DNA from: Mycobacterium sp. DL99
GTDB taxonomy: Bacteria > Actinomycetota > Actinomycetes > Mycobacteriales > Mycobacteriaceae
Assembly (NCBI RefSeq): GCF_004762045.1
Contig: NZ_SJOM01000007.1
Coordinates: 4,565,609-4,629,608, forward strand
Direction: 5' to 3'
Length of the DNA stretch: 64,000 bases
Under the pieces are notes generated by a model. It worked only from the letters and a program-made list of their open reading frames with translations. It made no database searches and was not told where the DNA came from. How positions within the stretch are numbered: the first letter of the stretch is position 1; every line of letters starts with the position of its first letter. Shown here one piece after another: positions 50,996 through 59,481 of this stretch. Position numbers and translations under genes: made by a program.

Positions 50996-51936
50996 GCTGC
51001 GATTCCTACCGCCGTCCTGATTGCGAATCCTGCGATCAATTCCGGTGCCGCCCGGTAGAAGTGGTTCCCGGTCCGGTATGGCCCGTTGGCTTCGAGCGCC
51101 GCGAATGCGGCCACCCAGGTGCGGATCTCGTGTGCCGAATTGCCCCCTTCGGTGGCGATGAAGGTGTTGGACCAGCTGTCCAGTTCCGTCAGCCTGCCCT
51201 CGTCGAATATCTCCAGCAGGCTGTGGTCCCATTCGGGATTCAGCGGCCGAAGCGCACTGTCACCGTGGGCGAAGTCGTGAGCGGCCTGGCTCACCGCGGT
51301 CTGCCGGGCCGTGCGCTGTTCGGCGGTCATCGGCACCCCGTGCACGATCCGGTCCAACGCAGCCGGCGGGGCGGTGGCCAGCGTCGGCACCGGAGGATCG
51401 TGGGACAACCCACCGGAACCCAACACCAGCACCCGCTTGTCGAGGGTTGCCAGGTAGGCGCCCACGGCAGCCCCCAGAGCACGGGACCGCGACAGCGGAC
51501 CCAACGGGGTGGCAACGGAATTGATGAAGATCGGCACGATCGGCCGCGCGGTCGCCTCACCGAACAACTCCTGCAGCGGCTGCACGGTGCCATGGTCGAC
51601 GTCCATGCTCGTCGAGATGGCGACGTCCACCCCGGACTCCCACACCGCCTCCGCGCACTGCTGGGCCATGTCACCGGCAACGTTCAGCGCACCCTGGTAG
51701 GTCCCGTAATCCCCCACTCCCGCCGCGGCGGTACCGATGCAGAACGGAGGCATCAGCCGGTAGAAGAACCCGTTGTAGTGGTCGGGCGAGAACGTGACGA
51801 CCAGTTCGGGGTCGTAGTCGGCAACAAACTCGCGAGCGCTGCCGACCGCCGCCCCGATCTCGTCGAGGAGGTCAGCCGACGGTCCCGGAAGATTCAGCAG
51901 TGGGCTGTGGGACATACAGCACAGGGCTACTGGCAC
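50992..51936 (-). CDS. mhpB: MhpB-like class III extradiol dioxygenase
   Basis: LigB-superfamily dioxygenase of 314 residues from the GTG at 51936, exactly the length of E. coli MhpB. Alignment by eye is strong: SHSPLLN near the N-terminus, FSPDHYNGFFY with His53, MDVDHG with His115, and LGSGGLSHDPPVP with His179, the two His positions known to be catalytic in MhpB. It cleaves 3-(2,3-dihydroxyphenyl)propionate-type catechols between C1 and C2, using Fe(II). It follows mhpA with a 65-bp overlap. The native ring substrate may differ. Confidence 0.9.
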   Translation of the reverse strand: MPVALCCMSHSPLLNLPGPSADLLDEIGAAVGSAREFVADYDPELVVTFSPDHYNGFFYRLMPPFCIGTAAAGVGDYGTYQGALNVAGDMAQQCAEAVWESGVDVAISTSMDVDHGTVQPLQELFGEATARPIVPIFINSVATPLGPLSRSRALGAAVGAYLATLDKRVLVLGSGGLSHDPPVPTLATAPPAALDRIVHGVPMTAEQRTARQTAVSQAAHDFAHGDSALRPLNPEWDHSLLEIFDEGRLTELDSWSNTFIATEGGNSAHEIRTWVAAFAALEANGPYRTGNHFYRAAPELIAGFAIRTAVGIAA

Positions 51937-53554
51937 CGTTCGCACCTCCCTCCAGCACATGCAGTACGTCGAACAGGGCGTTGCTCAGTTCCGGGGCACG
52001 CTGGGCGATGTCGGCACCGGCGATGCAGCGGTCCGGGCGCAGCACCAGCACCGATTCCGCGTGTACGTCGAACCAGGCTTTGAGCGCACCCGAGCGGTCA
52101 CCGACGATCACCACAGAGCCGTCGTCGTTGTCCGCATCGTGGCCGGTCCAGAACAGCTGGGTCTGCGGGCGGGCCGCGATGAACCTCGCGCCCAGCGCTT
52201 TCCAGCGCTGGTAGGCCTGCTCGCCGAGCAACGCGCGCGGATTGTTGTTCCAGCACAGCACCGCGAAGTTCAGCCCGATCACATCGTCGAGCAACACGTC
52301 AGACTGCTCGCGGGTGTCCACCCGCGGCTGGATGAACAGCGTGCCGGCCGGCGCTTCGGGCGTCGGCGGCTTCGGGTGGTAGACCGCACCCTGGTCGTAA
52401 CGCGGCATCGGCTTGAACCGCATCTCCAGCACGTAGCGCTTGAGCGCCGGAACCACCGATGCACCGCGAATCAGCCTGTCCCGCAACACCGCGACCTTGC
52501 GGTTGGTGGGCGAGATAACCCGTCCCACCAACGTCGACAGGTCGATCATGGCCCGGGCGTGCTTGCGGCGCTCGGTGTCGTAGCTGTCCAGGAGTCCGTC
52601 GCCGGCCTGGCCGTTGACCACCGCGGCCAGCTTCCAGCCGAGGTTGGCCGCGTCCCGGATGCCACTGTTGTACCCCTGGCCCTGCCACACCGGCATCAGA
52701 TGCGCGGCATCGCCGGCCAGCAGGAACCGGCCCTTCCGGAAGTTCCCGGCGATCCGGGAATGGTGGGTGTAGACCCGGCGACGGATCACGTCGACCTTGT
52801 CGGGATACGGCACGAACGGAGCGAGCAGCCGGGCAACGAATTCGGGATCCTCGGCCTGCTCGTCGGTTTCGTCGGCATGGATCATGAACTCGAACCGGCG
52901 GATGCCGTGCGCGATCGAGATCGAGGCGTACGGCCGATCCGGGTCGGCACCGACCTCGCTGTTCGGATGCCCCAGCGGATCGTTGGCGAGATCGACCACC
53001 ACCCAGCGGGTCGGCGAAGTGGTGCCGTCGAACGACACCCCCATCAGGCGGCGGGTGGCGCTGCGGCCGCCATCGCACCCCACCACATAGCGCGCCCGCA
53101 CCGCGGGCACGTCCGGGCCGAACTCGACCGTCACTCCGTCAGCTGTCTCGATCGCCGCTTCCATCCGGCGCCCCCAGGCCATCTGCACGTGCTCGAACCG
53201 GTCCAGCCCGACCAGCAACTGCGCGTCGACCAACGGCTGTACGAAGCCGTTGCGCTTGGGCCAGCCGAATCGTGCGTCCGGAGGAGCCATTTCGGCCAGC
53301 AGCCGGCGGTGACCGTCGTAGAACCGCAGGATCTGGTTGGGCACCGTGTGCGGCAGGATCGCCTCGACCAGGCCGATGGACTGGAAGGTACGCAGCGATT
53401 CATCGTCGAGTCCGACTCCCCGGGGGTAGTCGATGAGGGTGTCGCGTTCCTCCACCACGAGCGTTCGGACACCCTGGATGCCAAGAACATTCGCCAGGGT
53501 CAGGCCTACCGGCCCGGCCCCGACGATGATGACGTCGACCTCTTGGTCGGTCAC
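51872..53554 (-). CDS. mhpA: MhpA-like FAD-dependent aromatic hydroxylase
   Basis: FAD monooxygenase of 560 residues, close to E. coli MhpA (554). It has the GAGPVG motif (12-17), DESLRTFQSIG, the DG motif (GCDGGRSATRRL, 159-170) and the GDAAHLMPVWQGQG loop near 281-294. MhpA adds a second ortho hydroxyl to 3-(3-hydroxyphenyl)propionate using NADH and O2. Starts at a GTG that overlaps the hydrolase stop (GTGA). With MhpB and a hydrolase next to it, it forms a meta-cleavage module. Confidence 0.9.
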   Translation of the reverse strand: MTDQEVDVIIVGAGPVGLTLANVLGIQGVRTLVVEERDTLIDYPRGVGLDDESLRTFQSIGLVEAILPHTVPNQILRFYDGHRRLLAEMAPPDARFGWPKRNGFVQPLVDAQLLVGLDRFEHVQMAWGRRMEAAIETADGVTVEFGPDVPAVRARYVVGCDGGRSATRRLMGVSFDGTTSPTRWVVVDLANDPLGHPNSEVGADPDRPYASISIAHGIRRFEFMIHADETDEQAEDPEFVARLLAPFVPYPDKVDVIRRRVYTHHSRIAGNFRKGRFLLAGDAAHLMPVWQGQGYNSGIRDAANLGWKLAAVVNGQAGDGLLDSYDTERRKHARAMIDLSTLVGRVISPTNRKVAVLRDRLIRGASVVPALKRYVLEMRFKPMPRYDQGAVYHPKPPTPEAPAGTLFIQPRVDTREQSDVLLDDVIGLNFAVLCWNNNPRALLGEQAYQRWKALGARFIAARPQTQLFWTGHDADNDDGSVVIVGDRSGALKAWFDVHAESVLVLRPDRCIAGADIAQRAPELSNALFDVLHVLEGGANGASSPVLYVPQPTAESSGTVG

Positions 53555-54462
53555 GCCGGCTTTCCCAGCAGGAAGTCCAGATGCAACCGGTTGAACGTGT
53601 CAGGGTCTTCGTATTGCGGCCAGTGCCCGCAGTCCGGCATCACCTCGAACCGGGCACCGGGGATCATCGACGCGATACGCCGGCCCTCACTGACGTCGGC
53701 GGTCGGGTCATCGCTGGTCCACAACACCAGCGTGGGGGCGGTGATCGATCCGTATTCCTTCTTCCCCAGCAGGTTCCGCGCGCGGATCTCAGGATCCTGC
53801 AGTGCCATGATGTCGCTCATCGCGGCGACGAAACCGGGCTGCCGGTACACCGCCTGACGACTCGCCACGATGTCGTCGTAATCCTTCGACTTATCGGCCA
53901 TCAGCCACTTGATCCGGGCCTGCACGGTCTCCCAGCTCGGGTTCTCCGCGGCCGCCATGGACAGCGTGATGATCCGCTTCATCACCTCGGGGTCGGCCTG
54001 TGAACCACCGGCGGTGTTGAGCACCAACCGATCGACGCGGTCCGGGTGATCGGCGGCGGCCCGCGCGGCCACCCAGCCGCCCAGCGATTCACCGGAGATG
54101 TGGGCGCGCTGCGCACCGATCGTGTCGAGGAAGGCGATCAGATGGTCGACATAGTGCGCGACCTCCAGCGGATGGCCGGGCTTGTCGGTGTAGCCGTGCC
54201 CGAGCATGTCGATCGACCAGGTCGAGAAGTGCTCGGCATGGGATTCCAGATTGCGCACATAGGCCTCGGCATGCCCGCCCGACCCGTGCAGCAGAACCAG
54301 CACGGGCAGCTTCGGGTCACCGGCATGCAGGTAGCGGGTGCGGATGCCGCCCACATCGAGGTAACCCTGCGAGAACGCGACGCCCTGCAGGTCAGACCAG
54401 ACGCTCTCATGCTCGCTGGCCGAAACGGAACCGGATGCCGGCCCGGCGGCAGTGCTTGTCAT
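53551..54462 (-). CDS. MhpC-like alpha/beta hydrolase (meta-cleavage product hydrolase)
   Basis: Alpha/beta hydrolase of 303 residues from the ATG at 54462 with GAGAGGGGAAC just before it. Oxyanion LVLLHGSGGHAEAY (near 56-69), nucleophile GESLGG with Ser126, acid TSDDP, His DCGHWPQ. Meta-cleavage C-C hydrolases such as MhpC have this set; this one is slightly longer. First gene of the operon, so it comes before mhpA and mhpB. The regulon palindrome lies 22 bp upstream of the start. Confidence 0.85.
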   Translation of the reverse strand: MTSTAAGPASGSVSASEHESVWSDLQGVAFSQGYLDVGGIRTRYLHAGDPKLPVLVLLHGSGGHAEAYVRNLESHAEHFSTWSIDMLGHGYTDKPGHPLEVAHYVDHLIAFLDTIGAQRAHISGESLGGWVAARAAADHPDRVDRLVLNTAGGSQADPEVMKRIITLSMAAAENPSWETVQARIKWLMADKSKDYDDIVASRQAVYRQPGFVAAMSDIMALQDPEIRARNLLGKKEYGSITAPTLVLWTSDDPTADVSEGRRIASMIPGARFEVMPDCGHWPQYEDPDTFNRLHLDFLLGKPA

Positions 54463-54483
54463 GTTCCCCTCTCCGACGGTAAA

Positions 54484-54498
54484 GAGAATGATATTCTC
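54484..54498. promoter_or_regulatory. Regulon palindrome, copy H
   Basis: GAGAATGATATTCTC, perfect match. It lies 22 bp upstream of the hydrolase start and about 95 bp before the divergent IclR gene, so it can control both. Confidence 0.75.
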
Positions 54499-54592
54499 CA
54501 AATTTGTAAGCACTTTGCTCACATAGCGCACATCAACGTGCATTATTATCAGAGCATCACTCTCGCGGTTCTATCTGTCAAGGAGGGGCGCG

Positions 54593-55318
54593 ATGCCGGC
54601 CAAGGCAACCCAGCCGCAGGCACAAACGAAGACCGACAGCACCCCCAACGGGGTGCCGGGTTCACAGACGCTGGCGCGCGGATTGAGCGCGCTCGCGGCC
54701 ATCGCCGCAGCCCCGACCGGGCTCACCGTGCAACAGGTCGCCGACCACGTCGGCGCCCATCGCACGATCGCCTACCGGCTGCTGGCCACCCTCAGCCAGT
54801 TCCGGTACGTGACAAAGGGTGAGGACGGCCGCTACCGGCCGGGCGCCGGCCTCGCCGCACTCGGTGCGTCCTTCGACAACAACATGCGCCAGCTCAGCGT
54901 CCCGACCCTGCGCGCCCTTGCCGACGAGCTCGGCAGCACGGTGTCGTTGCTGGTGGCCGAGGGCGATCAGCAGGTGGCGGTCGCGGTGATCGTCCCGACG
55001 CAGGTGTTCTACCAACTGTCATTCCACGAGGGCAGCCGCCATCCGCTGGAGCGCGGCGCCGCCGGAGTGGCACTGCTAGCGAGCATGCCGCCGCGTCCCG
55101 GCGAACGCGAACTGGTCCGCGAGACCCGCGAACAGGGTTGGGTGATCACCCACGGCGAGATCGAACCGGACACCTATGGCCTTGCGGTGCCCGTGCGCCG
55201 GCGTCTGCCGTCGCCGCCCACCTGCATCAATCTCATCTCGCACCGCGAAGACGTCGTGCTGGGCGGCAAGGACGCGGTGGTCCGGGCAGCAAACGAACTA
55301 TCGGCGATTCTGTACTGA
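54593..55318 (+). CDS. IclR-family transcriptional regulator
   Basis: Protein of 241 residues: winged HTH (LTVQQVADHVGAHRTIAYRLLATL, roughly residues 42-66) and the IclR ligand domain ending FHEGSRHPLERGAAGVAL. The ATG has AAGGAGGGGCG upstream. It is divergent from the mhp-like operon, as MhpR is in E. coli, so it may activate the operon in answer to a phenylpropionate-like acid. Also starts an operon with the KSTD-like gene 7 bp downstream. Confidence 0.92.
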   Translation: MPAKATQPQAQTKTDSTPNGVPGSQTLARGLSALAAIAAAPTGLTVQQVADHVGAHRTIAYRLLATLSQFRYVTKGEDGRYRPGAGLAALGASFDNNMRQLSVPTLRALADELGSTVSLLVAEGDQQVAVAVIVPTQVFYQLSFHEGSRHPLERGAAGVALLASMPPRPGERELVRETREQGWVITHGEIEPDTYGLAVPVRRRLPSPPTCINLISHREDVVLGGKDAVVRAANELSAILY

Positions 55319-55325
55319 GAAGGGA

Positions 55326-56957
55326 ATGACAGTGACCCAGACCGAATTTGACTGGGATGACGAGGTCGACGTCGTCGTACTGGGCAGCGGCGGCGCAGGG
55401 CTCACCGCCGCACTGACCGCGTCGGTCAGCGGCGCGTCGGTCGCGATCTACGAGAAGGCGCCCACGGTCGGCGGCACGACCGCGGTCTCCGGCGGCATCG
55501 TCTGGATCCCGGCCCATGACCGCAGCGCTGACGGGCCGCTGCCGGTCGCCGACGCGATCGACTACCTGCAGGCCCAATCGCTCGGCTACATGGATGCCGA
55601 TCTGGTCGACACCCTCGTGCGGACCGGCCCGGCGATGCTCGACTTCGTCGAGGAGCACAGCGAGCTGCGTTTCGCCGTCGCCGAGGGCTTTCCCGATTAC
55701 AAGCCCGAGCTGCCCGGCGGCCGCCCGGGCGGCGGCCGCTCGCTGAGCGCCAGCCCGGTGGATCAGGGCAAGCTCGGCGTCTGGCGGGACCGGATCACCT
55801 CATTCCCAGCGGATTTCAGCAACGTCGGCATCGACGCGGAAACTCGCGCCCGCATTCACGCCGTCTACGACGATCCCGACGCCGACCTCTGTGTCGCCGG
55901 CACCGCACTGATCGCCGGTCTGCTGCGCGGCCTGCTCGATCGCGACATCCAGCCGGTCACCGAGGCCCGCGCGATCGAACTGGTCGGTGACGCCGACGGC
56001 ATCGCCGGGGTGCGGATCAGCGTCGACGGTGCCGACGTTCGTGTCCGCGCCCGCAGCGGCGTGGTGCTGGCCACCGGCGGATTCGAGTGGGACGCAAAAC
56101 TGGTCGAGGCCTACCTGCGCGGGCCGATGCGCGGCGCGGTGTCCCCACCCAACAACACCGGCGACGGGCTGAGGATGGCGATGGCGCTCGGTGCCGACCT
56201 GGCCAACATGGGTGAGGCGTGGTGGGTTCCGATCGTGCAGATTCCCGGCGACACCATCGACGGTCATCCGCGTAGCCGCAGTGTGCGGCTGGAACGCACC
56301 CGGCCACGCAGCGTCATCGTCAACCGGGCGGGCAAGCGATTCCTCAACGAGGCGGGCGAATACAACTCGATGGCGGGCGCCTTCCAGTACCTCGACCCCA
56401 AGGTCGGCTATGCCAACGACCCGGCCTGGATCGTCTTCGACTCCGTGCACCTGCAGCGCTACGGGTTCCTCGGCGTCGAACCCGGTGATGTGGTGCCGGA
56501 CTGGTTCTGCGAATCGGCCACCCTCGCCGAACTCGGCGCCAAGACAGGTATCGACGCCGAGGGCCTGGCCGAGACCTTGAACCGCTGGAATGACAACGTC
56601 TCCCGCGAGGTCGACCCCGACTTCGGCCGCGGATCCAGCGCCTATGACGGGTACTGGGGCGACAACTCGGCCGCCACCCCGGCCGGCCAGACGCTCGGGC
56701 CACTCGACACCGCGCCGTTCTACGCGGTTCCCGTCAACATCGGCGCGATGGGCACGAAGGGCGGACCGCGCACCGACCGCGACGGCCGTGTCCTGCACGT
56801 CAACGGCGCCCCGATCCCCGGCCTGTTCGCCGCGGGCAACGCCATGGGCGGGGTGACGGGCAAGGCCTACGGCGGGGCAGGCGGCACGCTCGGTCCCGCA
56901 ATGGTGTTCGGTTACCGCAGCGGCTATGCCGCCGCTACCGGCAAGTCGGTGAGCTGA
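55326..56957 (+). CDS. KSTD-like FAD-dependent oxidoreductase
   Basis: Flavoprotein of 543 residues of the 3-ketosteroid dehydrogenase family: VVLGSGGAGLTAALTA (about residues 15-30), GGTTAVSGGIVWIP, and C-terminal AYGGAGGTLGPAMVFGY. It follows IclR by 7 bp, and its start at 55326 has GGGA upstream. Probably desaturates a cyclic ketone on the way to an aromatic ring. Different enough from the 49181 gene to suggest a separate substrate. Confidence 0.88.
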   Translation: MTVTQTEFDWDDEVDVVVLGSGGAGLTAALTASVSGASVAIYEKAPTVGGTTAVSGGIVWIPAHDRSADGPLPVADAIDYLQAQSLGYMDADLVDTLVRTGPAMLDFVEEHSELRFAVAEGFPDYKPELPGGRPGGGRSLSASPVDQGKLGVWRDRITSFPADFSNVGIDAETRARIHAVYDDPDADLCVAGTALIAGLLRGLLDRDIQPVTEARAIELVGDADGIAGVRISVDGADVRVRARSGVVLATGGFEWDAKLVEAYLRGPMRGAVSPPNNTGDGLRMAMALGADLANMGEAWWVPIVQIPGDTIDGHPRSRSVRLERTRPRSVIVNRAGKRFLNEAGEYNSMAGAFQYLDPKVGYANDPAWIVFDSVHLQRYGFLGVEPGDVVPDWFCESATLAELGAKTGIDAEGLAETLNRWNDNVSREVDPDFGRGSSAYDGYWGDNSAATPAGQTLGPLDTAPFYAVPVNIGAMGTKGGPRTDRDGRVLHVNGAPIPGLFAAGNAMGGVTGKAYGGAGGTLGPAMVFGYRSGYAAATGKSVS

Positions 56958-56971
56958 TCAGTTACGGTCGA

Positions 56972-57532
56972 GTGGTGCTCGGGAACCCGCGCAGCGCAGC
57001 CCAGACCCGCATCCTCGATGCGGCGCTTGAGCTGATCGCCGAGCACGGGGTCAGCGGCACGTCGTTGCAGATGATCGCCGACGCGCTCGGTGTCACGAAA
57101 GCCGCTGTCTACCACCAGTTCAAGACCAAGGAAGCCATCGTCATCGCGCTCACCGAGCGTGAACTCGGCCAGCTCGAGGATGCGCTCGAGGCGGCCGAGG
57201 CCGAGGGCTCGCCCACCCGGGCTCGGGAAGTCCTGCTCACCCGGGTGATCGACATGGCCGTATCGCGTCGACGCGCCGCCAGCACACTGCAGTTCGATCC
57301 GGTCGTGGTGCGCCTGCTCGCCGAACACGAACCGTTCCAGCTGTTCATCGACCGGCTCTATGCGGCCATGCTCGGCGATCAGTCCGGCGATGGCGCGCGG
57401 GTCCATGCGGCAGTGTTGTCCGGCGTGATCAGCGTCGCGGTGATGCACCCACTGGTGACCGATCTCGACGATGACACGCTGCGCACCGAGTTGCTGCAGA
57501 CGATGCGACGCGTCCTGGCCTTACCCGGCTGA
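56972..57532 (+). CDS. TetR-family transcriptional regulator
   Basis: Protein of 186 residues from a GTG: HTH GTSLQMIADALGVTKAAVYHQF near residue 30-50, then a helical domain. It follows the flavoprotein by 14 bp, and the last 12 bp overlap the convergent MeaB gene. Probably controls its own operon or the thiolase/SDR locus. I see no obvious dyad next to it. Confidence 0.88.
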   Translation: MVLGNPRSAAQTRILDAALELIAEHGVSGTSLQMIADALGVTKAAVYHQFKTKEAIVIALTERELGQLEDALEAAEAEGSPTRAREVLLTRVIDMAVSRRRAASTLQFDPVVVRLLAEHEPFQLFIDRLYAAMLGDQSGDGARVHAAVLSGVISVAVMHPLVTDLDDDTLRTELLQTMRRVLALPG

Positions 57533-58393
57533 ATCCGCGATCAATTGTGCCGCAGCGCTGTACGGGTCAGTGGTGCCGTCGGCCACCGCGGCGGCCAGCC
57601 CGTCCAGCTCACCGTGATTGCGCAACAAGGTCTGGGCCAGCGACAGGATCTGGGCCCTGGCCCGCGCGGCGCGGCGCGCCGCGGTGTCGGATCGATGGTG
57701 AGCATCGATGGCCTCGACCAGCTCGGCCAGCCCCTCCCCTTGGGCCGCAACGAGTTTGAGAACCGGGACAGCCGCCTCGGCCCGAAGGTCACGCGCGGTC
57801 TGATCGGCACCCTCGCGGTCGGCCTTGTTCACCACCACCAGATCCGCGACCTCCAGCAGCCCGGCCTTGGCGGCCTGCACGGCGTCACCCGCGCCGGGAT
57901 TGAGGATCACCACGGTCGGATCCGCGATGGCGGCGATCTCGATCTCGGACTGCCCCACGCCCACCGTCTCCAGCACGATCAAGTCGTAGGACAGCGCGGC
58001 AAGCAGCCGAATGGCCGCGGGTACCGCGGCGGCCAGCCCGCCCAGATGCCCACGGGTCGCCACCGAGCGGATCAGCACATCGGGATCATTGATGTGGGCG
58101 GCCATCCGGATCCGGTCCCCGAGCAGTGCACCGCCGCTGTACGGCGACGACGGATCCACCGCAAGCACCGCGACCCGCAGACCGCGGTCCCGGTACGCGC
58201 CGACGAGCGCGCCGACCGTCGTCGACTTTCCGGCCCCAGGTGGCCCGGTAACCCCGATGACGCGCGGAGATGCCGCGCTGAGCACCGCGAGAACCTCGTC
58301 GCGACGGTCGCTTTCGACCAGGCTCAGCAATCGCCCGACGGCACGTTGGGATCCGCCGCGGGCCGCGGTGATGAGTTCTTCGATATCTGGCAT
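57521..58393 (-). CDS. meaB: MeaB-family GTPase (methylmalonyl-CoA mutase chaperone)
   Basis: G-protein of 290 residues: P-loop GVTGPPGAGKST (47-58), VDPSSPYSGGALLGD, LETVGVGQSE and NKAD. MeaB proteins protect and reload the cobalamin of methylmalonyl-CoA mutase and related mutases. No mutase gene is in the window, so this copy is an orphan next to a broken thiolase. A GTG at 58405 could add four residues. It may serve a B12 mutase linked to propionyl-CoA or isobutyryl-CoA released by the pathway. Confidence 0.86.
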   Translation of the reverse strand: MPDIEELITAARGGSQRAVGRLLSLVESDRRDEVLAVLSAASPRVIGVTGPPGAGKSTTVGALVGAYRDRGLRVAVLAVDPSSPYSGGALLGDRIRMAAHINDPDVLIRSVATRGHLGGLAAAVPAAIRLLAALSYDLIVLETVGVGQSEIEIAAIADPTVVILNPGAGDAVQAAKAGLLEVADLVVVNKADREGADQTARDLRAEAAVPVLKLVAAQGEGLAELVEAIDAHHRSDTAARRAARARAQILSLAQTLLRNHGELDGLAAAVADGTTDPYSAAAQLIADSAG

Positions 58394-58404
58394 CAGTGAT
58401 GACA

Positions 58405-59402
58405 CTACGACGCAGGCACCTCGATGACCGTCGCCGAACCCATACCGCCCCCGGCACACATGGCGGCCACGCCGATACCGCCACCGCGCCGGCGCAACTC
58501 ATGGACCATCGTGGCCAGCATGCGCGCCCCGGTGGCGGCCACCGGATGGCCCAGTGAGCACCCGCTGCCGCTCACGTTGACGATCTCCGGGTCGATGTCG
58601 AGCAGCTTGATGGTGGCGACGCACATCGACGCAAAGGCCTCGTTGATCTCGAACAGGTCCACGTCCGACAGCGAAAGACCGGCCCGGCGAAGGGCTTTGG
58701 TGATGGCCTCGACGGGAGCCAGCCCGGTGGAGGCCGGGTCGACGCCCACCGAGGCCCAGGACTTGATGGCGGCCAGGGCCGGCAGCCCGAGTTTGTCGCT
58801 GGCGATGGTCAGCAGCGCGGCCGCATCGTTGGCACCGCACGCATTGCCCGCGGTGATCGAGAACCCGTCAATCTCTGGATGCAGCGGCTTGAGCGCCGCC
58901 AGTTTCTCCAGTGTGGTGTCACGGCGCGGATGCTCATCGGTGTCGAACAACCCGTATGGAGTCTGGATCGGGACGATCTCCTCCTTGAACCGGCCCTCGT
59001 CGATCGCCGCGAGCGCCTTGAGGTGCGAGCCCAAAGCCCACTGGTCCATCTGGCCGAGTTCACCCCGCCGGCCAGGATCAGCCGGTCCATCCCGGCGCGA
59101 ATGCTGGCCGCGGCCCCCTGCACGGCGGCCTGACCGGCCGCGCAGTGCCGATTGATCGATGCTCCCGGGACTGTCGTGAGGCCGGCGGTGATCGCGGCGT
59201 GGCGGGCGACGACCCCGCCACCGTAGAGACCTTCACCCAGGATCACGTCGTCAATTGATGCGGTCAGGTCGGCAGGAATGTTCTCCACCGCAGCGCGCAC
59301 GACATGGTCGGCCAGCGCGTAGGCGTCCGTATCGCGCAACGTGCCCTTCTTCGCCGTGCCGATGGGAGTACGCAGCGCGGACACGATGACGGCTTCAGGC
59401 AT
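58405..59402 (-). pseudogene. Thiolase broken by internal deletion and frameshift
   Basis: The N-terminal 117 codons from the ATG at 59402 (with active-site Cys87 in NRHCAAGQ) read up to LAGGVNSA. The C-terminal half (DQWALGSHLKALAAID to the GSATVIEV end, with SLGHPVAATG and CAGGG) lies in another frame that begins near 59055. About 50 codons normally between these parts are missing at the junction (near 59051). Sequence total is about 333 codons against a usual 385-400. Not functional as one protein. A regulon palindrome lies upstream. Confidence 0.88.
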
Positions 59403-59429
59403 TGATCTGCTCCCTGGTTCACCCGGTAA

Positions 59430-59444
59430 GAGAATGCTATTCTC
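59430..59444. promoter_or_regulatory. Regulon palindrome, copy I
   Basis: GAGAATGCTATTCTC, perfect fit to the consensus. It lies between the broken thiolase/meaB side and the SDR at 59482, 37 bp before the SDR start. Confidence 0.75.
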
Positions 59445-59481
59445 GCAGCCAGAGAGTCCGAGTTGCAAGAAGGGGAACCGT

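Noticed and set aside
51959..53857. A 632-codon open frame opposite mhpA
   Set aside because: Shadow of mhpA in a high-GC genome; repeated R/H/P/Q composition and no motif.
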